This document shows positions 32,227 to 42,954 of a stretch of 64,000 bases of DNA, one piece after another. Numbering within the stretch: the stretch's first letter is position 1; each line of letters opens with the position of its first letter. The stretch is from the NCBI GenBank assembly GCA_903813345.2, contig CAIIXF020000004.1, forward strand, positions 29,141,986 through 29,205,985, read 5' to 3'. The translations under genes and the position numbers were made by a program. The notes under the pieces were generated by a model. It was not told the DNA's origin. It did not search any database and saw only the letters and a list, made by a program, of their open reading frames with translations. This DNA comes from Owenia fusiformis (lineage: Eukaryota; Annelida; Polychaeta; Sabellida; Oweniidae).

Positions 32227-32475
32227 TTAACAATCCCAGTATTTATTATTGTATGTCAATGACATCACGCCTCTATGGGGATCTCCATTCGAAATTATGA
32301 CGTCTCTTTGGTATGTAGGGCTCTTAAATGGTTTGCTTTTGAAGACAAGATACCCTCCGCAGAACATTTTGTCCACTTCATGAAGCTTGGTCCCACTATA
32401 GATCACTAATCTTTGCGTATCAGCATCAGAACTGGCTCCATGTGCATTTTTCATATTTTCTGATGACAAGATCAT
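32227..32475 (-). CDS. unrecognised ORF between THAP and DDE exons
   Basis: Open minus-strand frame of 82 codons containing GTKLHEVDKMFCGGYLVFKS and RDVIISNGDPHRGVMSLTYN. A GTCATCAG acceptor-like site lies just upstream of SENMKNAHG. It lies in the right order to be a middle exon of the THAP/DDE gene, but I see no motif linking it to the family. Could be an unrelated exon. Confidence 0.25.
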   Translation of the reverse strand: MILSSENMKNAHGASSDADTQRLVIYSGTKLHEVDKMFCGGYLVFKSKPFKSPTYQRDVIISNGDPHRGVMSLTYNNKYWDC

Positions 32476-32633
32476 GTCTTATTATTTTTGATATACATCA
32501 TGGATAAGTTATGTCATAGCCAATTCAAAATTAGCAGACTTAATTTCACATGATGTAAATTGCAAGATTTTTAACAATAATGGCTTTATTGAAAGAGACA
32601 CAACCAAATATTCTTTGTATCTGATGTGATATT

Positions 32634-32792
32634 CAGTAGAACCTGCTAAGTCGAACCCCTCTATAAGTTGAACACCTCACAAGTGGAACAGTGTTTTTAA
32701 AGTCACATGTTAATGAACCTCTGTAAGTGGAAAACCGAAGTGGAACAATTTTTTGTAGTCCCAAAGGTTTTTCACTTACACAGGTTCTACTG
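32634..32792. mobile_element. pogo/Tigger-type MITE
   Basis: Left CAGTAGAACCTG and right CAGGTTCTACTG are perfect inverted copies flanked by T-T/A-A so that the symmetry extends to TATTCAGTAGAACCTG. Inside are degenerate AAGT(C/G)GAAC units. A CAGTxGAACC terminus at a TA site is typical of pogo/Tigger elements. 159 bp, no ORF. Confidence 0.85.
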
Positions 32793-32799
32793 AATATGT

Positions 32800-33450
32800 G
32801 AATGTGTAGACATAAAACTTAACTCAACTATGATATAAAATGTCCATACTCTTAATGTCACCATTGATGTGCTCTATGTGCTCATCTTTACCAACGTTTC
32901 TGCCTCTTCGTCCAGTTGTGTTCACTGTGTGGTTGTATTCCACTTCACGAGTCAAACATTAAAAAACCTTGTATGACTGTTCATGTCTGAGATCATAGGA
33001 GGGGTGGGGAGGGGCAGATATCTATTGGTGTAATTCTCTGTAGCCTAACCTAAGGGCTAGGGAGTTTGATATTCATGAATTCATATCTTGCACTAGGTTT
33101 TAAAGCCTTTTGACATACCTTGCACATTGTCAAGAAAACGAGTCCAATTCATCCAAACATCATTCTCAGCCACTCGTTTGTTCGATCCCTCTTCAGCAAA
33201 AGTCAATTGGAATAGGGCCTCCAATGTGTAAACATCTAACTTGTGCAGATTTGGTTAAAATTCCTCTGCAAAGGGATTGGGATATCTCCTAATTGACGTC
33301 TGTACTAATCTGAATTTCTTGTAAGCTAAACTCTGTTTACATAAATAACAGCCATTCATTTCCGGGTTCAGAATTTACGTCTTAGAAACTGCATGATCAT
33401 ATCAATAAAGAGAGGTGATTTTATAGAAATAGATTTAATAAACACTGGAC
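32800..33450. other. intron-like sequence 3' of the THAP exon
   Basis: Lies immediately downstream (minus strand) of the THAP exon donor. No splice-supported exon or repeat recognised. Confidence 0.3.
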
Positions 33451-33457
33451 TACTTAC

Positions 33458-33720
33458 GTGAAAAATTCCATCCTAATTTTTAATTCTACACTTTCATCGT
33501 AGCATGAAATGTCAAAATGATCAGAACAAATAAGAGACTTTGCTCGAATCGCCGTCTCCACGGGATGATTCCATTTTCGTGTCTGCCATTTCCTGGCTGT
33601 AGAAACGTTCTTTGGAAATTTATGTAGCGTTATTTCACCTTTTTGGTGTGTATTAGAACATCCACTGACTACACAGCGACGTGGCGTTATAGGTAATATT
33701 ATTTCTCTTAGAGAAGCCAT
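33458..33720 (-). CDS. THAP-domain first exon
   Basis: ATG at 33720, then CVVSGCSNTHQKGEITLHKF, PKNVSTARKWQTRKWNH and SLICSDHFDISCYDE. The C2CH zinc ligands (C-x4-C ... C-S-D-H), the F-P after HK, and the conserved Trp (ARKW) identify a THAP DNA-binding domain at residues about 15-80. The C-terminal AVPxxF box is not obvious. The exon ends at 33458 in a consensus donor, CAC|GTAAGT. The frame is intact. In many invertebrates this domain is the N-terminus of transposase-derived proteins whose catalytic exons look like those at 29.7-29.0 kb on the same strand, so I infer one THAP/DDE gene or element of about 5 kb. The distance leaves room for intervening exons I did not find. Confidence 0.85.
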
Positions 33721-33800
33721 GTTTGCCGCAATGCATCATGGGTGATTCGTTCAAGTCGCTACGTCATTTACAATGTTTATTTTCTGCTAATTGGTGGCTT
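33721..33800 (-). promoter_or_regulatory. upstream region of THAP exon
   Basis: The first 80 bases upstream of the ATG are richer in CG and lack a TATA box; CGACTTGAACGAATCACCC precedes the start. Possible TATA-less promoter, by position only. Confidence 0.2.
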
Positions 33801-34118
33801 ATGGAAGGCGATCGATGGGCATAAACAGGTTATATTTTGTCTTTGGATCATAAGGAATCATTTGATATCATGAATTTGGAACATTTTTGACGATTTTAGG
33901 GCGCTACTAATCCTTTAAAACTTATCATTGTTCTATTAAAGTATTATTAATGAAAAAAATTGCAAAAATTAAATACATTTATGTTGAGCTTTAGTACAAG
34001 TAAAGTGATAATCAATACATCAATTCCATGATGACAAATGCTTTGTCTCTTTTTACAAAAAGAGAAACATTAAAAAATACCTTGTCTTGTTTTACAGGCT
34101 TCATTGGTGTAGGAGGAA

Positions 34119-37059
34119 TTAAGAGGACATTTCATCTCGCATATTTCCTGCCACTTTCATACACAACCCTACATTTGCGTCTTGATGTGTCTGTTTCAAA
34201 GGGTACCAGGCTTTTGTTCAAGTAAAAAGTGTGCATACCGTGAATGATATTGATCGCACTCTCTTTTCTGGAGGTGGTGGGTGATTGAGGTTTAGCTTTG
34301 ATTCTTTTCTCTTCCTATTATTGTGTGTGTTGTTCACCAATTGTTCTGTTAGTTGATTCTGTAATTGTATTAAAACACAACAAAATAGTAAAAATATAAT
34401 ATACAACAATGCATCATCTATTATTAATATTATTATTGTAACAGCTTACTAAATATTTCGTTATTTGATAATGTAAATATATCAAATCATATTATTATAC
34501 TAAGAATAGTATATAGTAACAATGCATCATCTGTTAATACTATTGTTAACCATTGATACACTATTATTTAAGATACTTCAGTTTATTCAAACCATTGACT
34601 TAAAATGAGACTAACCTGATTTGTAATCATTTGTTTGAGCAATCCCACTTGCACTTCCATAGAGGATTTCAAATCCTTTAGAATAGAGTTCCTCTCAACA
34701 TCTGATGCTGAGAACAAATCCAAAAATTCATTCTCATCACCATTATTGAAGGGAGTAGGGTGCTTATTGTTACTGTGAACAGAACCCGTTGAAGTAGTAG
34801 TATCTGCATTAGCTGAACAGCAACCCCTCGCTTAATTGAATCGGCCACATGTCCATGTCCCGACACGGAATTTCGGAAATTGATTGTTTGGTTCCAGAGT
34901 GCGGGTGGCTGCTGCGACATGTTGGCCACCGATGGTGTCACAGTTTGTGCTTTGGATACTTGATTTACCTTGGGTCCCGGCACAGATCTCTTGAAGTTTT
35001 TTGTTTGGTTCCAGAGTGTGGGTTGCTGCTGTGACGTATTGGCCACCAACGGTCCCACAGTTTGTGCTTTGGATACTTGATTTACCTTGGGTCCCGGCAC
35101 AGATCTCTTGAAGTTTTTTGTTTGGTTCCAGAGTGCGGGTTGCTGCTTTGACGTGTCGGCCACCGACGGTGCCACAGTTTGTGCTTTGGATACTTGATTT
35201 ACCGCGGGTCCCGGTACAGATCTCTGGAAGTTTTTTGTTTGGTTCCAGAGTGCGGGTTGCTGCTGTGACGTGTCGGCCACCGACGGTGCCACAGTTTGTT
35301 CATAGTTCAAATCTGTTGATGGGCTAGATGTTGTTTTCATTATTCCCTTTTTTAAGCTTAGTTTATTTTTTTTGAATTTAAACTGTTTGTTAACACTATC
35401 CAGATTTTTTCGTTTTAACCCAGTGTCATTCTTGTTTTTGCTGGTTGATGCCACTGGTGTAATGCGGAAGTTATTCTCTTCTTCCTTAAATTAGAAATAA
35501 TAAAGAGCATGGTGATTGGATGAGAAAATACAAGATTGGGATATATTATTGTATGATTAAAGTAATCTAATTAAATATGTATTCTAAGATATACATTTTT
35601 ACATTGTGTAGTTGTATGAGTAAACATTCATCACATAGAAACGGAAACATACAATTTGAAATTATTTATACATAATAATAATAAACTCTGGTTTCAAAAA
35701 TAATAGACCATGTAGATTTATCTCCATATATATTTGAACCACTATGTTCTTGAGTTCAGTACTAAATAATTATTACAAATGTATGATAAAAAGTAATACT
35801 TACATTTCCGATACCCGGGCAAAAAATCGATCATATATCGGCTAAAGATGATTGATCATCAAAATCTTCATCAACAGTGCAAGTGAATCTGATAATTAAA
35901 AATGAATTGAAAGCATTTCTAAATGTAATCTTATGTGTACATTTCAAATATGATGATACTTTAGTGAATTATAAAATAATCAATAATGCATTTGTTTTGT
36001 ATAGTTGCTAGGTGAGGAGCTGTAATTGATGTTTTTCAAATACTTGACCCTTGCAAAAAGTTTCAGTAGAAATATGTTATTTTAGTGATTTTGTATGTTG
36101 TAGTTGACTTTGTAGAAAATATTTTGCAATGTGTGAAAATAATTTAAGCCCAAGAATCAATGCATTGTGGAATGACAATACCTTTCAAGCGTTGTGTCCT
36201 AAAATTGACATTTGATGCAAGCATCTCAAGCAAATTTTGGAAAGCAATGTCCTTCAAGGAATGGTCATTCCACAATGCACTGAGTCTGAGGCTAAATCCT
36301 TAAACAGCAAACATGAAACTTACCCAACTAGTGTCCGCCATTGCAGTAGAAGTAGATGGCTCTTGGTCAACTACAATAAGAGCCAGTCAAAACAAATGTG
36401 ATGATAGTTGTAGCAAAATAATGTAAATAAACTGTGCACTCCCAATAGCGCTATCACATCAACCGCATGTTATATACTACGAGTAAATTGGGACTCCAAT
36501 TTATTATTAATTGAGAATATGATGCCTGTTTTGTTTAAATATTTCGAGATGTTATGCACATATCATAATAACATAAGAATAATTGAAAGGATTTGATTCA
36601 ATATCTCAGCTTCAGCTTCACATACCTCCCCCTGGGCACCTGCCAGAAATCTTCGAAATTTGATAGAAAGCTACCTCCATAGGCCCGGGAACATGTATAA
36701 AAATATCGAGGCGATTTTTATAAATGTTACCGGGCGTATGGCTAAGTCCTATGTTCATGACAGTCCACAGATCAACTTTCTCTATAATATTATCCATTCG
36801 TCAGTGTAAGCAAACCTCTTCGACAGTGTAATATTGGCAATATTAATGCCGATCGTCAGTGTAACAAAAGCGAGGGACTAAATATGTGAAATGCATCTTC
36901 GTTAACATACCAAACCTAAAACCATCGACACATTCTCAAACTAGACTATCTCCCATAACTTCGAGTCAAATTATAATCCACATCGTGACTTACAAGTAGA
37001 TGTAAATCGAGAAATGAAAGTATCTTACCAAATTCAAATCCCAGAAGTAATTCCGCCAT
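34119..37059 (-). CDS. six-exon gene candidate with 39-residue repeats
   Basis: Exon 1 (37059-37029): ATG, MAELLLGFEF, donor GTAAGA, carry G. Exon 2 (36370-36324): acceptor TTGTAG, completes Val, DQEPSTSTAMADTSW, donor GTAAGT, phase 0. Exon 3 candidate (35841-35804): PIYDRFFARVSE, donor GTAAGT. Exon 4 (35484-34616): basic start (KNKNDTGLKRKNLDSVNKQF), then about four 39-residue repeats with ALWNQTKNF and RSVPGPxVNQVSKA, then a helical end (LFSASDVERNSILKDLKSSM), donor GTTAGT. Exon 5 (34358-34239, 120 nt, phase 0-0): NQLTEQLVNNTHNNRKRKES. Exon 6 (34190-34119): ends DEMSS, stop. Exons 1-2 and 4-5-6 are phase-compatible; exon 3 to 4 is not, and a frame change lies near 34830 in exon 4. Function unknown; low-complexity, basic, possibly nuclear. 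A transposon ORF1-like role or a host gene are both open. Confidence 0.5.
34840..35310 (-). repeat. 117-bp coding tandem repeat (about 4 units)
   Basis: The unit contains TTTGGTTCCAGAGTGCGGGT (plus-strand sense) and spans 117 bases, exactly 39 codons, so the frame is kept. Units 1-3 are very similar; the last, at 34840-34960, diverges after the WNQT motif. Confidence 0.9.
35490..36320. other. introns of the candidate gene
   Basis: AT-rich. CATTGTGGAATGAC near 36166 and GTCATTCCACAATGCA near 36265 are inverted copies flanking about 85 bp, with CCTT(T)CAAG/CTTCAAGG also mirrored, a small fold-back. Otherwise nothing recognised. Confidence 0.4.
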
Positions 37060-37129
37060 GATACACTGACGATACGTCTGTGTAAATAGATGGGTAGTAG
37101 AGATTTTTTTTTCTTTCAGTTTGTTCAAT

Positions 37130-37390
37130 AAGTATTCTATAATATACTAAAAGGACAGTTACTGGTTATTCGAATGCAGTTTACTGCATATGCAGGTTAA
37201 ACTCCTGGGTAAAGACCGGGCACACAAAGGAGGAGCTCTTTGCTTGGGCTAATCCTGCCTCCAGGCTCAGAATGCTACTAATTAGATTAATAGCTCCTGT
37301 CATCCTGTAATTATAACAAACATTATTTCAATGCTTACATTATATTGATCTGCCACAGAGAGATCTATTCAATTATCAACAACACTTTTC
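37130..37390. other. no recognised feature
   Basis: Between the candidate gene's first exon and the next relic. A short tandem duplication (AAGGCTGTTAGTTAAGGCTGTTAG) occurs near 37412. Confidence 0.35.
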
Positions 37391-37394
37391 CAAC

Positions 37395-38010
37395 AAACAT
37401 TTTTTGTCAAGGCTGTTAGTTAAGGCTGTTAGTCAAGGCTTGTATGACCTTGGCAATGGCCTGCTCTTGGGACCCGGACACTTCACCCAGAGGCGATGTT
37501 TGAGGGGTATGTGACTTTGGAGGTGAAGAAGAGAGTGGCAGGACTTTGGAATGTTAGTAGTCTTCTATACTATCACTTGACGCATCATCCCTTGTCTTAG
37601 TGGGAATAGTTTACACCCCAGTCACATCTGTCATACGGTGGCAGTAAGTTGACTGCAGATTGATTAAATCAGTGAATTTTTGTGGCGAGTGTAGGAAAAC
37701 TACGGTGGCCTTGTGGTCTCCATACGGCATATGCAGATTTTTACAGGCCGCAGGGAATGCATAGAAATTATAACTCTGAGTTATAATATTTTTTGCATTT
37801 CTGCGGTCTGCGTAGAAATCAACACATTGTAGCCAGACCACAGAAAGATTCCACGTCGGGCTTACGGTCGGCTTGCGTCTGCTGTAGGGTTTTGATAGGT
37901 AATGTACCTTTGGAAACAGGTTTGAGGTCATATTTTCTATCATTTGCTGTGAAAATGCTTGCAAGACGATTGACTTGATTTCCTGGAAATATAGCTCGGT
38001 TCTTATCCAC
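37395..38010 (-). pseudogene. frameshifted ORF relic, unknown
   Basis: One minus-strand frame reads LDKNRAIFPGNQVNRLASIF, then TANDRKYDLKPVSKG, and ends FCGLATMC near 37819. Farther on, another gives DDASSDSIEDY, stop, then LPLSSSPPKSHTPQTSPLGE and QEQAIAKVIQALTNSLN, stop near 37428. Composition and length suggest one broken ORF crossed by frameshifts. A competing frame (38075-37611) is open but less protein-like. Family not recognised. Confidence 0.3.
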
Positions 38011-38089
38011 AAATCACATATCATATATGATCTCATATTCATTTTGGAAGTGTCTGAGGCAAGTGAACATTGCAATTTTAGACAATTTC

Positions 38090-38960
38090 ATTTTTTTTAT
38101 TATGATCTACTTTACTGTACACATTCAGCTTTCAAATTTCCATTTTATAATATCTGTTGCCTACTCTGCCTAGCCTCCTTCAGTTTCGCGTGGTGCCAAT
38201 TATGACCATTAATTTGAATTTTAGACCTACCCTATGTTTGAAAATCAAGAATTGTGAGTCTGATACTGTACTGTTTTACATCAAGCTTGTCCCATTAAAA
38301 GCTGAATGCACATTGCAGTGTCTAATTTTTCTTATTATTTTTTAATTTTTTGTCATTTCTTTTTCATGATTTTTGTTTTGGCTTAAAAATCTAGGCTAGG
38401 CTAGATCTACAGCAGAAAATTATAAAGTAACATTTGGGGCAATGACAATTAATGAATTGAACACTACATTAAAGCGATTCTATGCTTCTGTGAGATCATG
38501 TAAAGGCAAAGTGTACAGTAAGTCTGGATTAGTCGCTATACGTGCAGGACTGCAGCGACATCTGATTAACCATGACATAAAAATGAACATAATTGTTGAC
38601 AGGGACTTTCAGTCTACCAATAATGTATTGAAAGGAAAACTGAGGAAAATAAGATGTGATGGTAATTACAAAACTACGTATTAACCCAGATATGATGAAA
38701 CTGAACAGTTATTTTGCCGATTGGAAAGTTAACTCGACAGTATTGGTGAGAAAAGTGTTCTTTGATATTTTTATTCTACATTTTGGTAGAAGGGGCAGAG
38801 AAGGTTTACTATAACTCGATGTGAATTAATTTGAAGTAAAATTTGATGAAAATGTACAAAAAATATGTTGAGCAAATATTTAATGAATACAACAAAACCC
38901 ATAAAGGAGTAGATCCTAGATAAGAAAATAAAAGTCCTATCATGGCAGCAAGTGATTGTG
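38090..38960. other. no recognised gene
   Basis: AT-rich; a forward 80-codon open stretch near 38442-38681 (KVYSKSGLVAIRAGLQRHLI) is protein-like and resembles the start of KIAA1958/Crypton-type ORFs that contain YSxxSLxxIRxGLxRHL. It is isolated and ends quickly, so I only note it. Confidence 0.3.
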
Positions 38961-38965
38961 TGGAT

Positions 38966-40800
38966 ATATAAGCACAAATGCCAAAGGGAGGGGTGACTAA
39001 GAAACCCAACAAGAAAAGCAATATGTAAGTGTAAATTTGTCATAAGAAAAGTAGACCCTATATATCCCAAAACCATGATCTAACGTGAAAAGAAACAATG
39101 TCTAGCACCCCTCCCCCTCAAATCGAGAACCAATATCACAATCCAGGACCAGAGCACCAAGGGACATTTCATTCATACTGAAGTCATTACAATACATGTT
39201 GAAGAAAAATTGAAAAAATTGATAGCCAATACTCATATCATCAGAAATAGTTGAAGATGCTAGAACTCATAAAAGAGTATTCAGGCTCAAATGATGTGGG
39301 ATAGATAAAATCCAGTCTCGAAGTCCATAGGCAATTCAAAGGGTCAACATCCGTTCACAAAGCCGTCATCATAATCCATAAAACACAACAATTCGCAATG
39401 GTCATCAGGAGAAAACTATGGCTGGTTTGGATCCCCATTTCTCAACCATTAATGCCATAGCCGGGATCCACCTCAAAAGGTGCCAAGTGAAAAAATTGTG
39501 AGTTTATTGCCAATTTATTATACCATTCCTACATCCTTCAGCATCTCAAGTGGTTAAACTTGAAATATCAAAATTAATGACTTGTACTTTCCAGCAAAGC
39601 CCTGAAAGTATTTCCTAAGGATTTTTAAAGTTTTTTATTACAAGTATAACCTTGACCTAACAGCTTGATCACTAAAATATGGTGTCTTGATTTGAAATCT
39701 AGATATTTTGAACACGCTCTGCTATATCTAATAAGCTGGGATAAATAAACCCCATATGCTGGGTTAAGTGGAATACTGCTATCCAAATGTGGAAAGTTAA
39801 CAATGTCAAAATTAAATTAAATTTATTTTTAACAGCTTGAAGACACCTTGTCAATAGTCCAGAAACTTTTTTAGTGGAACAGACTCTTGACCCAGCAATA
39901 AACCTAGCTTTATAAGGGGCTTTGTAACTTTGGTGTCCAGTAAATTTTGGGCAAATGTTCCTGTTTCTCTGTTGGTTTAATCTTATAATTATTCAAAAAA
40001 TGTAGATGGTTAATGACTATTTCCTTTCATTAGCATTAACCTTAACATATGTCTTATTTACAACATTTTGATTTGAAATACCTAATTCAGCCATGATTAT
40101 AGACAAATATAACTTTTTACAAATCACTATTACATTATTGGCAGCTTTGTCTGCAGGGACCAATACAAACTTTTTACGGAATTCTTCCAAATATCTAATA
40201 ACTTTTGGATCATATAAAACTTTGCTGGTACTTTCAATATATTGACTTTTAAGTTACATTATTCTTCTATTTACAATATCCTTAATTTTAATTCATCCCC
40301 ATTAATCCCCATTCATCTAATGCAGATTTATCAGCATGCTCTTTTTTCAACCAATCTCGAGCATATTTTTCAACTGCTTCAAAAATAATTTTTTATCATA
40401 ACGCCATAAAATTGGATTGGATTCACGAAATTTAGGGCCTCACTTAATTAAATTTCTAAGTTTACTATCAGATATTATGTCTAAGTGACCTGTTAAGACA
40501 TATTTATGGTGCTCATACTTAAAATCAGAATCTTCACAATTACAAACCATTTCATCAAAGTCAGTGGTCAAAATCTGATACAGTTTTGTTGTAATTAAAA
40601 AATTTCCTAGCGATTGTATCAGTGTATTTATATGATATTGATGGTACCTCTTGATATTCAAAATAAGCAGGTATCTTTCTAGTTATTTAAATCTTGTCAT
40701 GAAACACCCTGGATAAGTTAATATGTTTGATACTTATATTTTAATAAACCTTTTAGGTTTAATTTCTTTGGATGTAAAAGTTGGAAGATATAGCTTCCTA
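38966..40800 (-). mobile_element. Penelope-like element of the GIY-YIG-less type, internally deleted
   Basis: The minus strand carries, in order: VPSISYKYTDTIARKFFN; VCNCEDSDFKYEHHKYVLTG then HLDIISDSKLRNLI; FREPNPILWRY; KFVLVPADKAANNVIVICKK; ARFIAGSRVCSTKKVSGLLT. Then, after an internal deletion that removes the RT palm, AYGVYLSQLIRYSRACSKYL and LDFKSRHHILVIKLLGQGY. These are conserved blocks of Penelope-related retroelements whose ORF ends with the GVYxSQLIRY motif rather than a GIY-YIG domain. Stops and shifts separate the blocks. The 3' part (39480-38966) is the family's repeated 3' end. Both ends are approximate. Confidence 0.75.
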
Positions 40801-41980
40801 GTTCCCAGGTCAACAATAATACAATGCAATTGCTGAGGAATTTTGTTTTCTGAAGTCATTTGAGTTCTACCTATCTAAAGTTAACAAGAAATGCAACAGC
40901 TTATTCCAGGCATCTGACACTGTGACCAAAGATAGGCTTTATTGATCATGGAATAGGTATGTAATGATGGATTTATTTTGGCAATGTGAATTTTTTTATC
41001 AAATGCAAAAAATGAACAAATGTTTGCCAGGCTCATACACTGTATTTGATCATGACTACAGCCATAAAGTATTTTATCCAAAAATGCAATGAAAATTGTT
41101 TTAATAGAAAATGTCAATGCCAGTTCAAGAGACATTTGTATATTATTTCAGACCCGTTGATCACAACGAGCTAGCCTCAATGCTACAAGCAGTGCTCCAA
41201 GTAGTGCTACTTACAACAATTTTCACAATTGTCAGGTTGCCATAAATTATTGTAATAACGAAAGGCCTAGTCTAGACTAGGTCTTTATCATTGTTTATCA
41301 GTTCATACTGTCAGAGACATGTGCCTAGATCTACTGTACATGAGTTGTAACTTTATTGTTTTTTTTTGTATCTGTGACTTTTTTGTTTGATTGATTCAGC
41401 ATTGAACATATAGTCCATACATTCTTGATGCTTTGGTATAGCAACTGGAGTGACTACTACAATGTATGTCTACTAGAAAAGTAGTATCAATGTGATAACC
41501 TCTTCCTACAAGACCAAATCCTGTTAACAGTGTCTTCGTCTCCCAAATCCTAATCTATGCTTGTACACTCCTGTAGTGGAAAACAATATGTTAACCATCA
41601 TTATTGAGCACAAACCATGTGCAGATTTGTACAATCCAGTGTGTCTCTTTTTTTATTTCTCTCTCTAGTATTTTTTCATAATTCTCTTTGACCTTTCCTT
41701 TGGGGTGGGACCATGCATTATTACTGGAAAACAACAATATATTTCAGATATTTTGTTTGTGGATTTTGATCATTCAGTTTTTGATAATGGGAAAGGGGCA
41801 CTTTAAAGTCTTGAATTGGAAACAAAGTATTCTGTTTATTACATTGAAAAATATTGTAGTTGTATTGTTAGTCACAGTTTCCCACTTTATGTTATCAATG
41901 AATTGATAGATGTTTGAGATTTCTGGATCTAAAATCTTAAAAAGGATTATCCCAAAATTATTTAATTTGAAGGTACTTAC
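40690..41980. other. no recognised gene
   Basis: AT-rich. No splice-supported exon. A poly-T tract and scattered open frames look like chance. Confidence 0.35.
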
Positions 41981-42217
41981 CTCATTGATAGTGGAAGTTC
42001 ATTGATATACCCTGTCAGTGGCCAGATGTCAAGTTTTGATGATTTTGAAACACTACCTCCATCAAAGTGCCACATGATGGATAAATTGTAGGGGTTGGTT
42101 AGGAACCCATTTTCCTGCATATGAAATCTATATTGTGTACCATCTGACACATCACAAAGATCACTCCCAGGATTATCTCTCTGAAAATATGCACGAATTC
42201 CTTGCAGAACTTTGGAT
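41981..42217 (-). pseudogene. EnSpm/Transposase_21-like exon (central region)
   Basis: After acceptor TGTGTTTCAG the exon reads SKVLQGIRAYFQRDN, DVSDGTQYRFHM, ENGFLTNPYNLSIMWHFDGG and SSKLDIWPLTGYINELPLSM, ending in donor GAG|GTAAGT. The motif N-x-S-x-x-x-x-x-D-G-x-x-x-x-x-S-S-x-x-x-x-W-P-x-x-x-x-I-N-E-L-P is the centre of EnSpm/CACTA-related transposase proteins in animals; the Asp of DGG is expected to be catalytic. The frame is intact. On this strand it lies downstream of exons that match the C-terminal part of the same kind of protein, so the order is permuted. Confidence 0.6.
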
Positions 42218-42954
42218 CTGAAACACAAAAACACAACAAATAAACTAAATTACACAATAAATAATTGTCAAATAAGAAATGCTAAAAATGCAGTGGTTAC
42301 ACAAAAGTGATAGTCTATGATATATGAATCAAAATGCTTTTTTTCATCAACGCACTAAAAGGAGTCTTTTTTAGATCACATCTAATGGAGCATGAAAGTA
42401 CATCACACAATCTACACGATCGATTTATTTAATTGTTAAAGCACTTTACAACATATTCAAGTTAACATTTTAACATGTTTGGTAATTCATGAGAGTTTAT
42501 TATGTATGTAAACATGGTTGATTAAGCTCATTCTCTCAACTATTTTTATTTGCCCCGGGTACCTTGATTTCCCGTTACTATGGCTACCATTTCTTATTGA
42601 ATATTTCTGTTAAACTAAATATTTTTGCTGAATTAATAAGACATTCTATGCTGCACATTCTGTGAAAATTTCATGAGAATATATTAAAAAATAAAAAAAT
42701 TAGAGAGACATTATGAGAACTTTATGATCAACCCTCGTATATTGTCTCATTCAATGTTAATAAGAAGATCAAGATAAGGTGGACTCATTTTTGGAAATCA
42801 ACACCTTAAAGTAATGGTCATTACACAATGCCTTGTCTTGTAAGCCACATTTAGATCAAATATCTGTAACTGGTCAATTAAAGATACAGGTAATGAGAGT
42901 CAAGAGATGAGATATGAACCATTGTTTTATGTGTATATAAATCATCTTATTTAC

